Origin: Papaver somniferum
Taxonomy: Eukaryota > Streptophyta > Magnoliopsida > Ranunculales > Papaveraceae
Reading direction: 5' to 3'
DNA length: 64,000 nt
Assembly: GCF_003573695.1 (NCBI RefSeq)
Contig: NC_039361.1
Coordinates: 100,938,279 to 101,002,278 of the forward strand
The notes under the pieces were generated by a model, which saw only the letters and a list, made by a program, of their open reading frames with translations, had not been told where the DNA came from and ran no database searches. Both the position numbers and the translations under genes were made by a program. Positions within the stretch are counted from its first letter, which is position 1. The number at the start of each line of letters is the position of its first letter. Below are positions 10,561 through 22,253 of the stretch, piece after piece.

Positions 10561-11401
10561 ATGGACAAGAGTACTATCTCTGATAAACGCATCACCAGAA
10601 ATAAAAGTTCTGTCTCGACTGTATTTATTAAAGAGAAAGATTCGTCAATCTAAAATATAGACGAACCTAGTGTTCTGACGAGAGAGACAGACACTGACAT
10701 GTGTTATTTCGATTACCCTTCAAAAGAGTCTATCTTTATTAATGAAAGGGAAACAAATGAAGAGATTGAACTGATTCTGAATCTTGTGAGAATCCAAGCT
10801 GATAGGTTTACTCGGTTGAAAAATCATGTCAATGTTCTTCTTGGTGTAATAAGAGACTGTAAATCCAAAGAAAATACTGAAAACCATTCTTCAGTATGTT
10901 ACTCGAGGCGAGCCTCAAAAATAATGCTTTGGAAATTGAACATCACTTGAGTAAACTCTCAATTCAAGGATGCTCTAAAAAGTCTAATATACCATGTACT
11001 TCTACTAAAACTGAAGGAGTTCCAGTTCTAGAAGTAAAACCAGAATCTCTTCCTATTGGAGAAGATGTGTTAGTCACCTCCTCTAATCAAGGTTGTTCCA
11101 CATCACATGGAAGGAAGAAATCTCCAAACGAGGTTGTTAAGACTGCACTATCTAATCACTCTGGTGATATGAAAGTATGTTTCTTTTGCAAGGAAAAAGG
11201 TTCTGTTAAACAAAAGGGAATATCTAGGTTGAATAAAAATTATTTTTTTCAACTTCAACACACCTTAGATTTAATTCTCAAAGGTGTAATTGATATTCGT
11301 ATGTCCAAACCCATTGGTTTTCATACTTACACTGTGTATGCTACCAGGAAAGTCAGATCAATGAGTTCCTCGAATGCTAATAAGCAGAACACACGTGCCA
11401 G
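10561..11401 (+). pseudogene. Element A gag-like ORF start, decayed
   Basis: The ATG at 10561 lies 65 bases after the primer site, the same place as ORF1 in elements B and D. The frame runs to about 10905 with one stop at 10651, then continues in another frame to about 11400. The first part is hydrophilic with a predicted coiled-coil-like stretch. The second part contains CFFCKEKGSVKQKG (near 11180), which looks like a CX2CX4HX4C zinc knuckle that has lost its His and last Cys. This suggests a SIRE-like gag, but B's UBN2-type capsid motif is not visible. The coding sequence is cut off at about 11401, where mid-LTR sequence begins. Function inferred only. Confidence 0.55.
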
Positions 11402-12185
11402 AAACCAACTATGGATATAAGTATATATAGTGTGTTCGCACATTAGAATATAAATCCATGTGCCGGAAACCAAGTGTGTGCATATGTGTGCATACGGTAT
11501 TGGTGAAGGAGACGGGTTAGGTATGCGTACCCGTACGCGTACCAGCGGAAGATTTCAACCGAAAATTTCTGTTGAGCTTGTAGTTTGTAAACTAGTAAAC
11601 CAGTATCCTTAGGTACGCCTACCCGTACACGTACCCACGGAATTTTTCGAACCAAAAATTTCTGCTGAGTTTGTAAACTCAAATCCGGTATCTAAGGTAC
11701 ATATACCCGTACGCGTACCCAAGCTGGTTATTTCTCAAATCAGTAGTTCATGAACTTAAAATAATAAATTATAAGGAATGCAATCTTTGCAAACCGTGGG
11801 TATATTATTCATGAATTGATTCAAGTGAATCAAACCGATTTTGTTTCAATTGTGTATATTTATAAAGACCTAAGAAATTGAACAACTCTTCAACTAGTTC
11901 TTATGAGTCATTTGAACTAGTTATGTGAAGAAGATGAATACGGTTAATATGAAGGTTCTCATATGGCTAACCATTGGTTAACTATTTGTGAACCAACTAA
12001 GGATACACGTTTAGGTATGGTTAATCAAACCTAAATGAAATACATTTCATTTGTGTGTGACAAGCTAAGTTTCGATCTAACGGTTGAAAGATATTAGCTT
12101 GGTTGAATCCGGTTTTTCATCTAACGGTGAATATTGAATGCTTTGTTACCAAGGTAACTTGGATTGCAAACCCTGATTTGAAAAC

Positions 12186-12194
12186 TATATAAAG
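12186..12194 (+). promoter_or_regulatory. TATA box in B 5' LTR
   Basis: TATATAAAG followed by GAGACATCTAGCAACTGG. The same box is at 18641-18649 in the 3' LTR and, in opposite orientation, in both D LTRs, supporting it as the family promoter. Confidence 0.6.
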
Positions 12195-12505
12195 GAGACA
12201 TCTAGCAACTGGAAAAACTAATCCCCACACCTCCTGTGTGATACTAGTTGGTTTTGCTAGAGTCGATTCTCCTTTAACCTTAGGTTTCTTCTCGAGACCC
12301 TGTAGGTTAACGACTGAGAGAATTTATTGGGATTGTGAAGTCAGACGAAACTACTTCTCTTGTAGTTGAGCGATCTGATCTTGCCATTTTCTATCGTACG
12401 AGTTCAATTGAATAATTGACTTGAGAGTTGAGATTATATCCCTGATAGGGCAAAATAAAAAGAAATCACGAACATCTTCGTCTCATCGTTTGTGATTCCA
12501 TAATA

Positions 12506-12769
12506 CTCCCTCTGTTCCACTTTAGATGATGTTTTTGGAGTTTTCACGCAGATTAAGAAATGGAGAGAGATATGAAGGTTTTCCATCTATACCCCTGAGA
12601 AAAGTTTTCAAACATTAATTGCTATTAGTGCATCTAAAAAAAAAACTTATGGTTCCAAGACAAAATGTAAGGGTGTAATTGGTAGTTTTGTGGAAAAATA
12701 TGAAAACTTTCAAGTATTGTGGAACAAAAATATAACCCTAAAACATTAACTAAAATGGAACGAAGGGAG
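12506..12769. mobile_element. Stowaway-type MITE inserted in B 5' LTR
   Basis: A 264-bp element with ends CTCCCTCTGTTCCA and, inverted, TGGAACGAAGGGAG, flanked by TA on both sides (12504-12505 and 12770-12771). The B 3' LTR has the empty site at about 18949-18957, which proves insertion after B integrated. The TIR and TA duplication are those of Stowaway (Tc1/mariner) MITEs. Confidence 0.92.
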
Positions 12770-13614
12770 TATCTAGTTTCGCTACCATACGATTTAGATT
12801 ATTGTGAGGTGATTGATAATTACTAGGATGTTCTTCGGAAATATAAGTCCGGGTTATCAATTAGTTCCTGTTCACCTTGATTTATCAAAAGACGGAACAA
12901 AAACTCATAGGTTTATCTGTGGGAGACAGATTTATCTATTATCATAGACTTTTCTGTGTGATACAGATTTGTTTATTAAAGTCTTCGACTTTGGGTCATA
13001 GCAACTCTTAGTTGTGGGTGAGATCAGCTAAGGGAATCAAGTGCGTAGTATCCTGGTGGGATCAGAGACGTAAGGAGCGCAACTGTACCTTGAATCAGTG
13101 TGATATTGATTAGGGTTCAACTACAGTCCAGACCGAAGTTAGTTTGTAGTAGGCTAGTGTCTGTAGCGGCTTAATACAGTGTGGTGTTCAATCTGGACTA
13201 GGTCCCGGGGTTTTTCTGCATTTGCGGTTTCCTCGTTAACAAAACTTCTGGTGTTTATGTTATTTCTATTCCGCATTACATTTTGTTATATAATTGAAAT
13301 ATCACAGGTTGTGTGTTGTATCGTTCAATTGTGAAATCCAACCTTTGGTTGTTGGTTGGAAATTGATTGATCCTTGGATATTGGTCTTTGGTACCATTCA
13401 AGTTTATATCTCTTGTATTTTATAAAGACTCACAAATTTCTATTTGTTTGAGTATAGATCAAATCGGGAAAGAGAGATATTAACTCCTTGATATACTTTT
13501 TATTAAGATTGAGTCTGACTGTGTAGTTGATTCTCTTAAAAGTATATTAGAGTTAGTCCATACAGATTTCTAATCGAAATATTGGGTGAGGTTTTTGTCC
13601 CCCCGCATTTTCAA

Positions 13615-13627
13615 TGGGTATCAGAGC
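13615..13627 (+). other. Primer-binding site, element B
   Basis: TGGGTATCAGAGC, the initiator tRNA-Met type copia site with one extra G, one base after the 5' LTR. Confidence 0.8.
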
Positions 13628-13680
13628 AGGCAAACACGTTTAAAGACCTTACAAGTCTGTGTTTGTAGCGATCTGACTCT

Positions 13681-15222
13681 ATGGACAAAGGTGCTATCTC
13701 TATTAACGTGCCACCAGTCTTCGATGACTCTAATTTCTTATGGTGGAAAATCGCTATGCGAGCTTTTTTTCAAGCACGTGATTTTCAATCATGGGTATAT
13801 GTTGTTCATGGCTATGATGCTCCCGTTGTGGAAATAGGTAACGCTACTGTTCCAAAGAATATTGGCGAATACGATGTTACTGAGATACTTGCTGCAAAGC
13901 AAAACTCCGGCGGTTTGAGTGCCATCATACATGCCATTACCCCAAATCTTCAGCACCATGTGTCAAATTGCACTAGGTCTAAAGATGCGTGGGATATCTT
14001 AGAAACCTTATTCGAAGGTAATACTAGTTAAAAGGAAGCTAGGCTTCAAAACCTGAATTCCTATTGGGAAAACCTTCGTATGGCATATGAAGATTCATTT
14101 GATGAGTTTAATCACAAAGTGTCTGAAATTGTTAATGCATCTTTTGCATTGGGTAAGATTATTCCTGAAAAGGACATTGTGATGAAAATTCTCAGATCGC
14201 TGCCATCTAGATACGAATCTAAGAAGCATGCCAACCTTGATAATCTCTCCAGAAATACGCTTTTTGGGAAGCTTAAGATCTTTGATCACGAACATTCATC
14301 CAAATCTAAGGATGTTGCGTTCAAAGCACTAAAAGACACAAAATTACTTGATAAAAGTAAAAATGTGTATATCCCTGAAGACGATCACTCTGCGACTGAT
14401 TCATTATATGAAGATCTTGACAAATCGGTCTCGATGATCACAAGACAATTTAGGTATCTTCTGTTAAAGAGAAGTAAACGGTTCTCCAGAGATAAGCCTA
14501 AAGCATCAGTCAAACCTCATAATCGTATTCCTCCTAAAAACAAGGACACAGATGAAACTGATGACGAGGATATTCCTCAGTGCTTTAAGTGTAAGGTATT
14601 TGGTCATTTTGCAAACGAGTGCCCAAATCATAGAAAATACATTGGGAACAAAGGTTTTGCTGTGACACTTGATGAGATGTCTGGCAATTATGATTCTGAT
14701 GAAGACAAAAAATCAAGTGTTGCTCTTCTATGTGAAAATATTAATTTTGATAATTGTAGCAATACATACATCAATCTTGATAATATTTTAGAAGAGAACC
14801 CAATCAAGATGGAAGAATCACTTGACCCCTCTATTGGAAACTCTATGTTTAATGTTTCAGGATCAACTATGTGCTTAGCAGCCTGCACATCTCGAGCACC
14901 TGAACCATCTCATACATTGACATGCTCCTATTGTTCTCTCAAGGGTCATGAGTTTTCAAAGTGTTTCAAATACAAACACAAGATGAGATATGTCAACAAG
15001 CTTCAACGAAGAGAAGATCGTCTAGCCACTAAGCTTAAACTTGTGGAGAAAATAACCGAGGTATGTGAGATCTTATCTTCCTCAAAGAGATTAGTTTCCA
15101 AAGATAGATATAGGCCATTAGAGAAGAAAACATGGTCTAAACATACGGAAAGGCAGGGCTCCATGAATTCCAAACAAAAGGGTCATGGTGGACAAATTGT
15201 TGTTCACCATAATACAACTTGA
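13681..15222 (+). pseudogene. gag: Copia gag (UBN2-type) with two zinc knuckles, one stop
   Basis: A single frame of about 514 codons starts at the ATG 66 bases after the primer site and is interrupted only by a TAA at 14029-14031. The N-terminal part (PPVFDDSNFLWWKIAMRAFF, then KDAWDILETLFEG and KEARLQNL) is the DUF4219/UBN2 capsid region of plant copia gag. Two CX2CX4HX4C knuckles follow: CFKCKVFGHFANEC near 14580-14625 and CSYCSLKGHEFSKC near 14922-14965. A two-knuckle gag with a long acidic spacer is compatible with SIRE-type copia elements. The frame ends in TGA at 15222 with no protease motif after it. The product would be the particle protein that packages element RNA. With one nonsense codon the copy is defective but little decayed. 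Confidence 0.88.
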
Positions 15223-15564
15223 TTGTGTTGTCATGTGCATCTTGTTTCATGTGCCTGTTCAAAAGAGACAAGATCATGCACACCTCAGGCTTTAAAAAAA
15301 AAATTAGTTTTTTTTTTAGCTTTGTGTTGTTTGGTTTTTTGGAATTCCTCCATATCACTGTTGATTGCGGAAGGGACTAGTTTTCCAAAAGAAGAGGGTT
15401 ATTATCGACAATTCTAGTATTTATAGGGTTGTGAGTTGGACGTGTACGAACCTATTTAAAGGTTTCGAAACCCTACATTCCTTTTTCCTTCTCTGATACT
15501 CTTTTCATCTTAAGACTGCTTGTTGAGGTTTGATTATGAACTCCTCTCACAAAACCGTGCTTTC
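15223..15564 (+). other. Spacer between gag and ORF2 with TATA-like motif
   Basis: No coding frame. It contains TATTTAAA at 15453-15460 about 105 bases before the ORF2 start. It could serve as a separate promoter or only be part of the genomic RNA leader of ORF2; the sequence does not decide. Confidence 0.35.
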
Positions 15565-15951
15565 ATGGATACTCCAAGCACCGTGTCTTATGATGGGAAA
15601 GATATCAATATGATTGTTAAGCCATCAATCACTAAGGAAAAAGAGAAATCTCAATTGTCTCCAACTTTAAAAAGAAAAAGAAGGAATGTGAGGAAGACAA
15701 GAGTTGTTCCTTCAAACTCTCAGAAGTTTTCTGATGTTCTTGAAGAGTTGAATCTGGCAAGAAAAGAGATTTAGCAAATAAAAGCTTGCGTTCTAAGATC
15801 ATTGGAAATTCAAAAGGCCCTGGTTCGACATCATCATCCAAGAAGGTTTATTAGTATTGACTCCTTCCTCCATGAACCATATGTTCCAATGGATGTTGAC
15901 GACAAGGAGTTCAGGGACGACAAGGAATTTTTCAAAGATCTTAATATCTAG
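15565..15951 (+). pseudogene. Element B ORF2, unrecognised basic/acidic protein, one stop
   Basis: I do not recognise this family. The ATG at 15565 opens a 129-codon frame broken by one TAG at 15772-15774. The N-terminal half is rich in Lys/Arg (LKRKRRNVRKTR, a possible nuclear-targeting segment). The part around the stop looks helical, and the C-terminus is strongly acidic (DVDDKEFRDDKEFFKDL). It sits between gag and the 3' LTR, a place where SIRE-type elements carry a third, env-like ORF, but no signal peptide or membrane segment is visible. Element C has a different small ORF in the corresponding place. A role in the element cycle is speculation. Confidence 0.5.
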
Positions 15952-17326
15952 TAAAACTTCTTAAGAGAATTTTATTCTTGTTTTTGTTTAAGAAGGATAA
16001 CTAGGGTTTGGAATAGCCGTTATTATGAGTACACATAGCTATGTCCAACGTTTTCATCTTCATGTTTTTAGATTTATTTATTTAAATTCTAAAGTTGTTT
16101 TGGGAAGATGATTTTTGCAATATTAATCTTTATGGTTTTATATATTGCAATATGTTATGGGATATGTCTGTTTGCGTCCGTGAACTATTATTGTCCCAGT
16201 TGTCAAAAGTTATCTCGTTTATATGTCGATATGCATGTATTGATACAAGATCGATGAACTTTTGACAAACAAAAGTTAAGCCTATTATGTCATTTATTGA
16301 TGGAAGATAGGTTAAAATCTTTTGTTTTACGAGGATTATGTCTATTATATGTCATTTTGCAAATAGTGATGGGAAATAAAATGAATCCTTGTATATTCCG
16401 CAGTATTGATCTTCCCCGATCCATATTTTTTGTATATACTGTGTGTCTCCATAAGTTCTCTTATGTGAGCATTTCCAACTAAACAAATCATAGATTCGTT
16501 TGTGATTAATTTGGTTGTGTATTCCGATTAAATTAATCATGGGTTCTCTTGTGATTAGTTTGATTGAGAATTTTTGGATACAAAATCATGCCCTTATGGT
16601 TTTTGGTGTCCAAAGAAATCCTTCTTTTCTTGTAAAAGTAAGGTTGCTCTTGTTGTTCTTTTGGGAATGACATCAAATGGGGGAGAGTTCTTTTGAACTT
16701 GCGCTTAATTTCCATATCTTTGTGGGGAGTGCGGCTGTGGAATATTTGAGGAGTTATCTTGTATCTTTATAAACTCCGTGATGAATGCATTTAGCTTCGG
16801 ATTTATGATTGCATCTAAACAAAGTTGATATGTACTTTTCTTTGGTCTTGAAGTGTCTCCATGAAAATTTCATTAGGATCCCGTTTTCGTACCTTTGCCA
16901 ATTTTATTGACAAAAGGGGGGAGAATTAATATGTAATTCACACTACAAATACATATGGTTTTCGGATCATTATGTAAAGGGGAGTGATTTTCGTGTTGAT
17001 ATGAAGTATTGACTAAGGGGGAGTGATGACTATCACCATAGTATTATTTTCGAAGTTGTGATATAAGAACTTTGATACTGTGTAATAATACTATGACACT
17101 ATATAACAATGATCGAGAGCTTTTATTTTCTCATTGTTATGGCTACGGAACTTCAACAACTATGATGTTGAACTGAACATCTATGGAATCATGGGAGTAC
17201 TTGGAAAAGACAAAGTTCTCGAGTAATGTTGAAGCACCAAGGAGATAAAGCATGTGGACGAGAAGCTACAAATTTTTATCTATTTTGTATTCCATATGTA
17301 TTGATAGTTTTTTCACTAAAATTGAC
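15952..17326 (+). other. Element B 3' non-coding region with purine tracts
   Basis: AT-rich, no coding frame. GGGGAG-type purine tracts, resembling the true polypurine tract, occur near 16912-16923, 16977-16984 and 17014-17023 ahead of the one that borders the LTR. The same arrangement is found in elements C and D. Confidence 0.6.
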
Positions 17327-17338
17327 AAAGGGGGAGAT
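17327..17338 (+). other. Polypurine tract, element B
   Basis: AAAGGGGGAGAT directly before the 3' LTR TGTTAGAGCA. It is preceded by TTTTTTCACTAAAATTGAC, which is also found before the polypurine tracts of C and (inverted) D. Confidence 0.85.
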
Positions 17339-19790
17339 TGTTAGAGCATTGCTCGGTCGAACTCGCATGCATTGCTATCTCAAGCATGTTTTTCAATATT
17401 AGTGATCAAAACTATATGTCTTGATTTCTAGTTTACTTATGACTAAGTCTCGGTCTAGGATAGTTAAGTATAGTTGAGCTCCAGACTCCATGGCGATCAT
17501 CTTACGAAGATGAAGAACTACTCGAGGAACCAGTGGAACTTCATCCGACTAAAAATGTATGTGGAGACTTGAACTTATCTATTACTCAAAATTCTACTCT
17601 ATCTCCTACACTTGAGACAAAGTCGTATAAGTATGATAGTTTTCATACATACACATTTGCTATTTCGAGCCGAGTTTACTCGCCTATCTTTTTCTCGAAA
17701 TATGTGTTGGTAAGATTTTGCTTTAACCACATTCATCTTTACCCGTGACGAAAGTCATGATGACGTTTCAATCTTGAAAATAGCTTTGCTGACGATAGTC
17801 GTGAATAATGATTGTTATAACATTACAAAAGAATGTTTCAATGATTGAAATGTAGAGTTGAGATTACCAACTATGGATATAAGCATATATAGTGTGTTTG
17901 CACATTACTGTATAAATCAATGTGCCGGAAACCAAGTGTGTGCATACGTTATTGATGAAGGAGACAGGTTAGCTACGCGTACCCGTACGCGTACTAGCGG
18001 AAGATTTCAACCGAAAATTTCTGCTGAGTTTGTAGTTTGCAAACTAGTAAACCAGTAGTCACCTTAGGTACGCATACCCGTACGTGTACCCACGGAAGTT
18101 TTCGAACCGAAAATTTCTGCTGAGTTTGTAAACTCAAATCCGATATCTAAGGTACGTATACCCGTACGCGTACCCAAGCTGGTTATTTCTCAAATCGGTA
18201 GTTCATGAACTTAAAACAATAAATTATAAGGAATGCAATCTTTGCAAACCACGGGTATATTGTTCATGAATTGATTCAAGTGAATCAAACCGATTTTGTT
18301 TCAATTGTGTCTATCCATAAAGACCTAAGTAATTGAACAACTCTTAAACTAGTTCTTATGAGTCATTTGAACTAGCTATGTGAAGAAGATGAATACGGTT
18401 AATACGAAAGTGCTCATATGGCTAACCATTGGTTAACTACTTTTGAACCAACTAAGTGTACATGTTTAGGTACGGTTACTCAAACCTAAATGAAATACAT
18501 TTCATTTGTGTGTGACAAGCCAAGTTTCGATCTAACGGTTGAAAGATATTAGCTTGGTTGAATCTGGTTTTTCATCTAACGGTGAATATTGAATTCTTTG
18601 TTACCAAGGTAACTTGGATTGCAAACCTTGATTTGAAAACTATATAAAGGAGACATCTAGCAACTGGAAAAACTAATCCCCATACCTCCTGTGTGATACT
18701 AGCTGGTTTTGCTAGAGTCGATTCTCCTTTAACCTTAGGTTTCTTCTCGAGACCCTGTAGGTTAACGACTGAAAGACTTCATTGGGATTGTTAAGCCAGA
18801 CGAAACTACTTCTCTTGTAGTTGAGAGATCTGATCTTGCCATTTTCTATCGTACGAGTTCAATTGAATAATTGACTTGAGATTATATGTCCGATAGAGCA
18901 AGATAAAAAAAAATCACAAGCAACTTCGTCTTATCGTTTGTGATTCCACATTATCTAGTTTCGCTACCATACGATTTAAATTATTGTGAGCTGATTGATA
19001 ATACTAGGATGTTCTTCGGGAATATAAGTCCGGGTTATCAATTAGTTCATGTTCACCTTGATTTATCAAAAGATGGAACAAAAACTCATAGGTTTATCTG
19101 TGGGAGACAGATTTATCTATTATCATATACTTTTATGTATAATACAGATTTGTTTATTAAAGTCTTCGACTTTGTGTCGTAGCAACTCTTAGTTGTGGGT
19201 GAGATCAACGGGAATCAAGTGCGTAGTATCCTGGTGGGATCAGAGATGTAAGGAGCGCAACTGTACCTTGAATCAGTGTGAGATTGATTAGGGTTCAACT
19301 ACAGTCCAGACCGAAGTTAGTTTGTAGTAGAATAGTATCTGTAGCGGCTTAATACAGTGTGGTGTTCAATCTAAACTAGGTCCCGAGGTTTTTCTGCATT
19401 TGCGGTTTCCTCGTTAACAAAACTTCTGGTGTCTGTGTTATTTCTATTCCGCATTATATTTTGTTATATAATTGAAATATTACAGGTTGTGTGTTGTATC
19501 GATCAATTGTGAAATCCAACCTTTGGTTTTTGATTGGAAATTGATTGATCCTTGGATATTGGTCTTTGGTACCATTCAAGTTTATATCTCTTGTATTTGA
19601 TAAAGACTCACATTTTTTATTTTTTTGCGTATAGATCAAATCGAGAGATAAAGATATTAACTCCTTGATATACTTTTTATTTAGATTGAGTCTGACTGTC
19701 TAGTTGATTCTCTTAAAAGTATATTAGAGTTAGTTCATACAGATTGCTAATCGAAATATTGGGTGAGGTTGTTGCACCCCCGCATTTTCA
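17339..19790 (+). repeat. 3' LTR of element B
   Basis: A 2452-bp LTR running TGTTAGAGCATTGCTCGG to CGCATTTTCA. TATA box at 18641-18649. U3 repeats with ACCCGTACGCGTAC and a following CGAAAATTTCTGCTGAGTTT unit occur at about 17970-18185. It ends abruptly against the interior of an element C LTR. Confidence 0.88.
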
Positions 19791-20647
19791 AAGATATTGA
19801 AGATTTCTGATTTGGGGTTCATAATCTTTGGTGTGCACAATACTTGTTTCGGTATAAGAGGATCCAACTATAATCGATTTATCCTTGTGGTAGATTGGAT
19901 TGATTAGTTGTGTAGATCGGCATCAATACAATTCTTTGTGATTAAAAGTATTGATTGCAAAATCTTAACGATTACTTCGGTAGTTGAACATAAGATAGAG
20001 CTAAGAACCTGAAGAGGGAGTTTATGTTAAGATAAACAGAAGAGCCTTTATCCGACGCACATCACTTGGTTGAATAGTGTAGATACCAAACAGATTTGTT
20101 GTTCTTTTACTGTTTGGAATACGAACCAAAGGAATTGTTCCAAGTACATGACTTATTCATAAGTTGAAGGCGTGGGAATATAGACGGAACTAGGTGAACT
20201 ATAGGTTTAGTTTCTTGGTCTCAACTATACGAAGTTGGTTTAATTTTGTGTAACGGCTTAATCCTGAGAGTATTCAATTCTGGACAAGGTCCCGGGGTTT
20301 TTTCTGCATTTGCGGTTTCCTCGTTAACAAAATCTTGTTGTGTCATTTACTTTATATTTCCGCATTATAATTTTTTTTATTATAATTAAAGCAAATTACA
20401 CAAACGTTAATTCCTATTTACTTGATAAGCAATCCTATCGTGTTTGGTTAAGTCCGAACCTTTTTATCAAGTAAACATACTTCGTTGTTGTATTATCTCG
20501 ATCTCGTATCCATAGGCGATCACACAAAATGTTAACCAATTAGTTGCATTGTATCGACTCATTCCATAGACAATCACTTTCAGAGAAAGGACTTATAGGT
20601 AGAAAAAGTTTTAGCTTGAGGTATATTTTGGTACCCTCGCCTTTTCA
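19791..20647 (+). repeat. 5' LTR of element C, only the 3' third present
   Basis: Matches 26473-27323 of the C 3' LTR (GATATTGAAGATTTCTGATT onward) and ends CGCCTTTTCA before the primer site. Confidence 0.88.
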
Positions 20648-20649
20648 AT

Positions 20650-20661
20650 TGGTGTCAGAGC
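20650..20661 (+). other. Primer-binding site, element C
   Basis: TGGTGTCAGAGC, one base different from the usual tRNA-Met copia site, two bases after the LTR. Confidence 0.78.
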
Positions 20662-20741
20662 GGACGAAAAAATCTAACAATCTGTGTTTGGTGCGATCCA
20701 ACCTATAAGAAATTGAATCTTTGTCTGATTCAGTTAACATT

Positions 20742-21869
20742 ATGATAGAGTTTGAATAGTCAAAAGTTGAAGATGTTACTTCTTCGTTGACTCATGACCC
20801 AGAAGTTGCGAAAACATCTGTGTCCATCTCTTATGGAAAGGAAGATGCTGATAAAGAGTTGGTAAAACTCCTAAAGCCTATAAAATCTCTGTCTTCTAAA
20901 GTGGTTTTATTAAAGACAGAGACAAATCTTCTCAAACAGGAGATCAGAGATAAATACATTCAACTGAATTTTCTGGATAAAGAGAATACATATCTCACTG
21001 TCAAACTAGAAGCTCTTGGTAAATCTCTTACCGTTAAAGTGACATGTCCTATGACACTGACTAATGATGCTGTTATAATTTCTTCTGATGCTAAGGAAAC
21101 TAAAAGTCCTTGTTCGACTTTTACAGACTGTGATAAAACCGGTTTAGTCACATCTGAAACAGATCAAGATGATGGTAGTTTGCCTAACTACATCAATTCA
21201 AAAGAGGATGAAAAACCAGCTTCTAGATCTACTGATGATCAAACGAAATCTTGTGCAAAGGAAACTTTGAACTGATTCCGTGAAGGTGATCTTAAGGAAA
21301 ACAATTTTCAGTCACTTGACAGGAAACTTATACTTCTTCAACATACGGTGGTACAAATTTTGAAGGAAGTTTCTTGTCTTAAAAAATTGAAAGATCATTC
21401 CTCAGTAGAAAGATAGATTATACCACTACCCGATAAGACCAACTCAAAAGAATCTGAGGAAATAGTTGATAATCACTTCTGGAAAAAGGTTCTTCCTCAC
21501 CTATATCGAAACAATCCTTGTTTTGATGAAGAACGACTCCTGAAGAAAGGGAAAGAGAGAATCTCTGCCAAAAGAAACAATCAGGAGTTTCCGATAATTG
21601 TTTCAGATAATCACACTGATGTGAATCATAAGGAAGTCCTTAGAATGAGAAAATCTTATGAAAATCTCATTGAAAGAATTAAGAGAGATTTAGCCATCCC
21701 CGAAAATTCTCACGTTAGTACAGTTTCTCCACATGATCATATCTCTAGAGTTAGAAAAGATCATCGTCTTGGAAGAAAATATTTTGGGCAGAAATTTCCT
21801 AAGAGAAACATGAACTATGTTTCTGATATTCACTGTAAGCTAGAAAAAGCTTACTCTGATGCAACCTAG
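20742..21869 (+). pseudogene. Element C ORF1, unrecognised coiled-coil-like protein, three stops
   Basis: A single frame of about 375 codons starts at an ATG 92 bases after the primer site. It holds in-frame stops near 20757, at 21273-21275 and near 21413. I see no capsid motif and no CCHC knuckle. From 20880 to 21040 the translation is a Leu/Lys/Glu heptad-like stretch (KSLSSKVVLLKTETNLLK), suggesting a coiled coil. The C-terminal third is basic (HISRVRKDHRLGRKYFGQKF). Position suggests a gag-like or gag-replacing protein. Function unknown; three stops make this copy non-functional. Confidence 0.5.
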
Positions 21870-22253
21870 TTGTATAAAAATTGTGCATTCTCGTCCTCTT
21901 TCGTGCTCATGTTCATGGATGGGAAATGCACAATAAATCTGGAGCACATTTGTTTGTGTAGTTGTTTATCAGAAAAGTTGTGAACCTTTATGGATAGCTG
22001 CGAATCCATAGTTGTCTAAAAATGTTCATGTTTATCATGATCTTCCAAAAAGTTAGGTTATATTTGGAAGTTTCGAATTTTAATAAACCTCCCAACTTGG
22101 GAAGTTCGGACAAATGAAACGAAATATATTGTTTAATATTTTTGGTTTCTCCTGATATCTTTCGGACCGAAAGTTGTCTCTTTTAAAGGGAAACTATCTC
22201 TTGTCTATATTCTGATACCCTGATCAATCCTTTATATATATATATGAGCAAGC

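Larger units (their letters stand above)
11402..13613 (+). repeat. 5' LTR of element B, first ~530 bp missing
   Basis: From CCAACTATGGATATAAG onward this matches the B 3' LTR from about 17872 to its end. The first 530 or so bases of the LTR, including TGTTAGAGCA, are absent: the sequence to the left is element A coding DNA. It ends CGCATTTTCA before the primer site. It carries a MITE at 12506-12769 that the 3' LTR lacks. U3 repeats with ACCCGTACGCGTACC occur at about 11525-11720. Confidence 0.85.
11402..19790 (+). mobile_element. Copia element B: non-autonomous, gag plus ORF2, no pol
   Basis: The order is a truncated 5' LTR (11402-13613), primer site, gag (13681-15222), spacer, ORF2 (15565-15951), a 3' region with repeated purine tracts, polypurine tract (17327-17338) and full 3' LTR (17339-19790). 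There is no protease, integrase, reverse transcriptase or RNase H anywhere between gag and the 3' LTR. It therefore resembles a TR-GAG type element that depends on pol from relatives. The two LTRs differ by a few percent by eye plus one MITE insertion. Confidence 0.82.
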
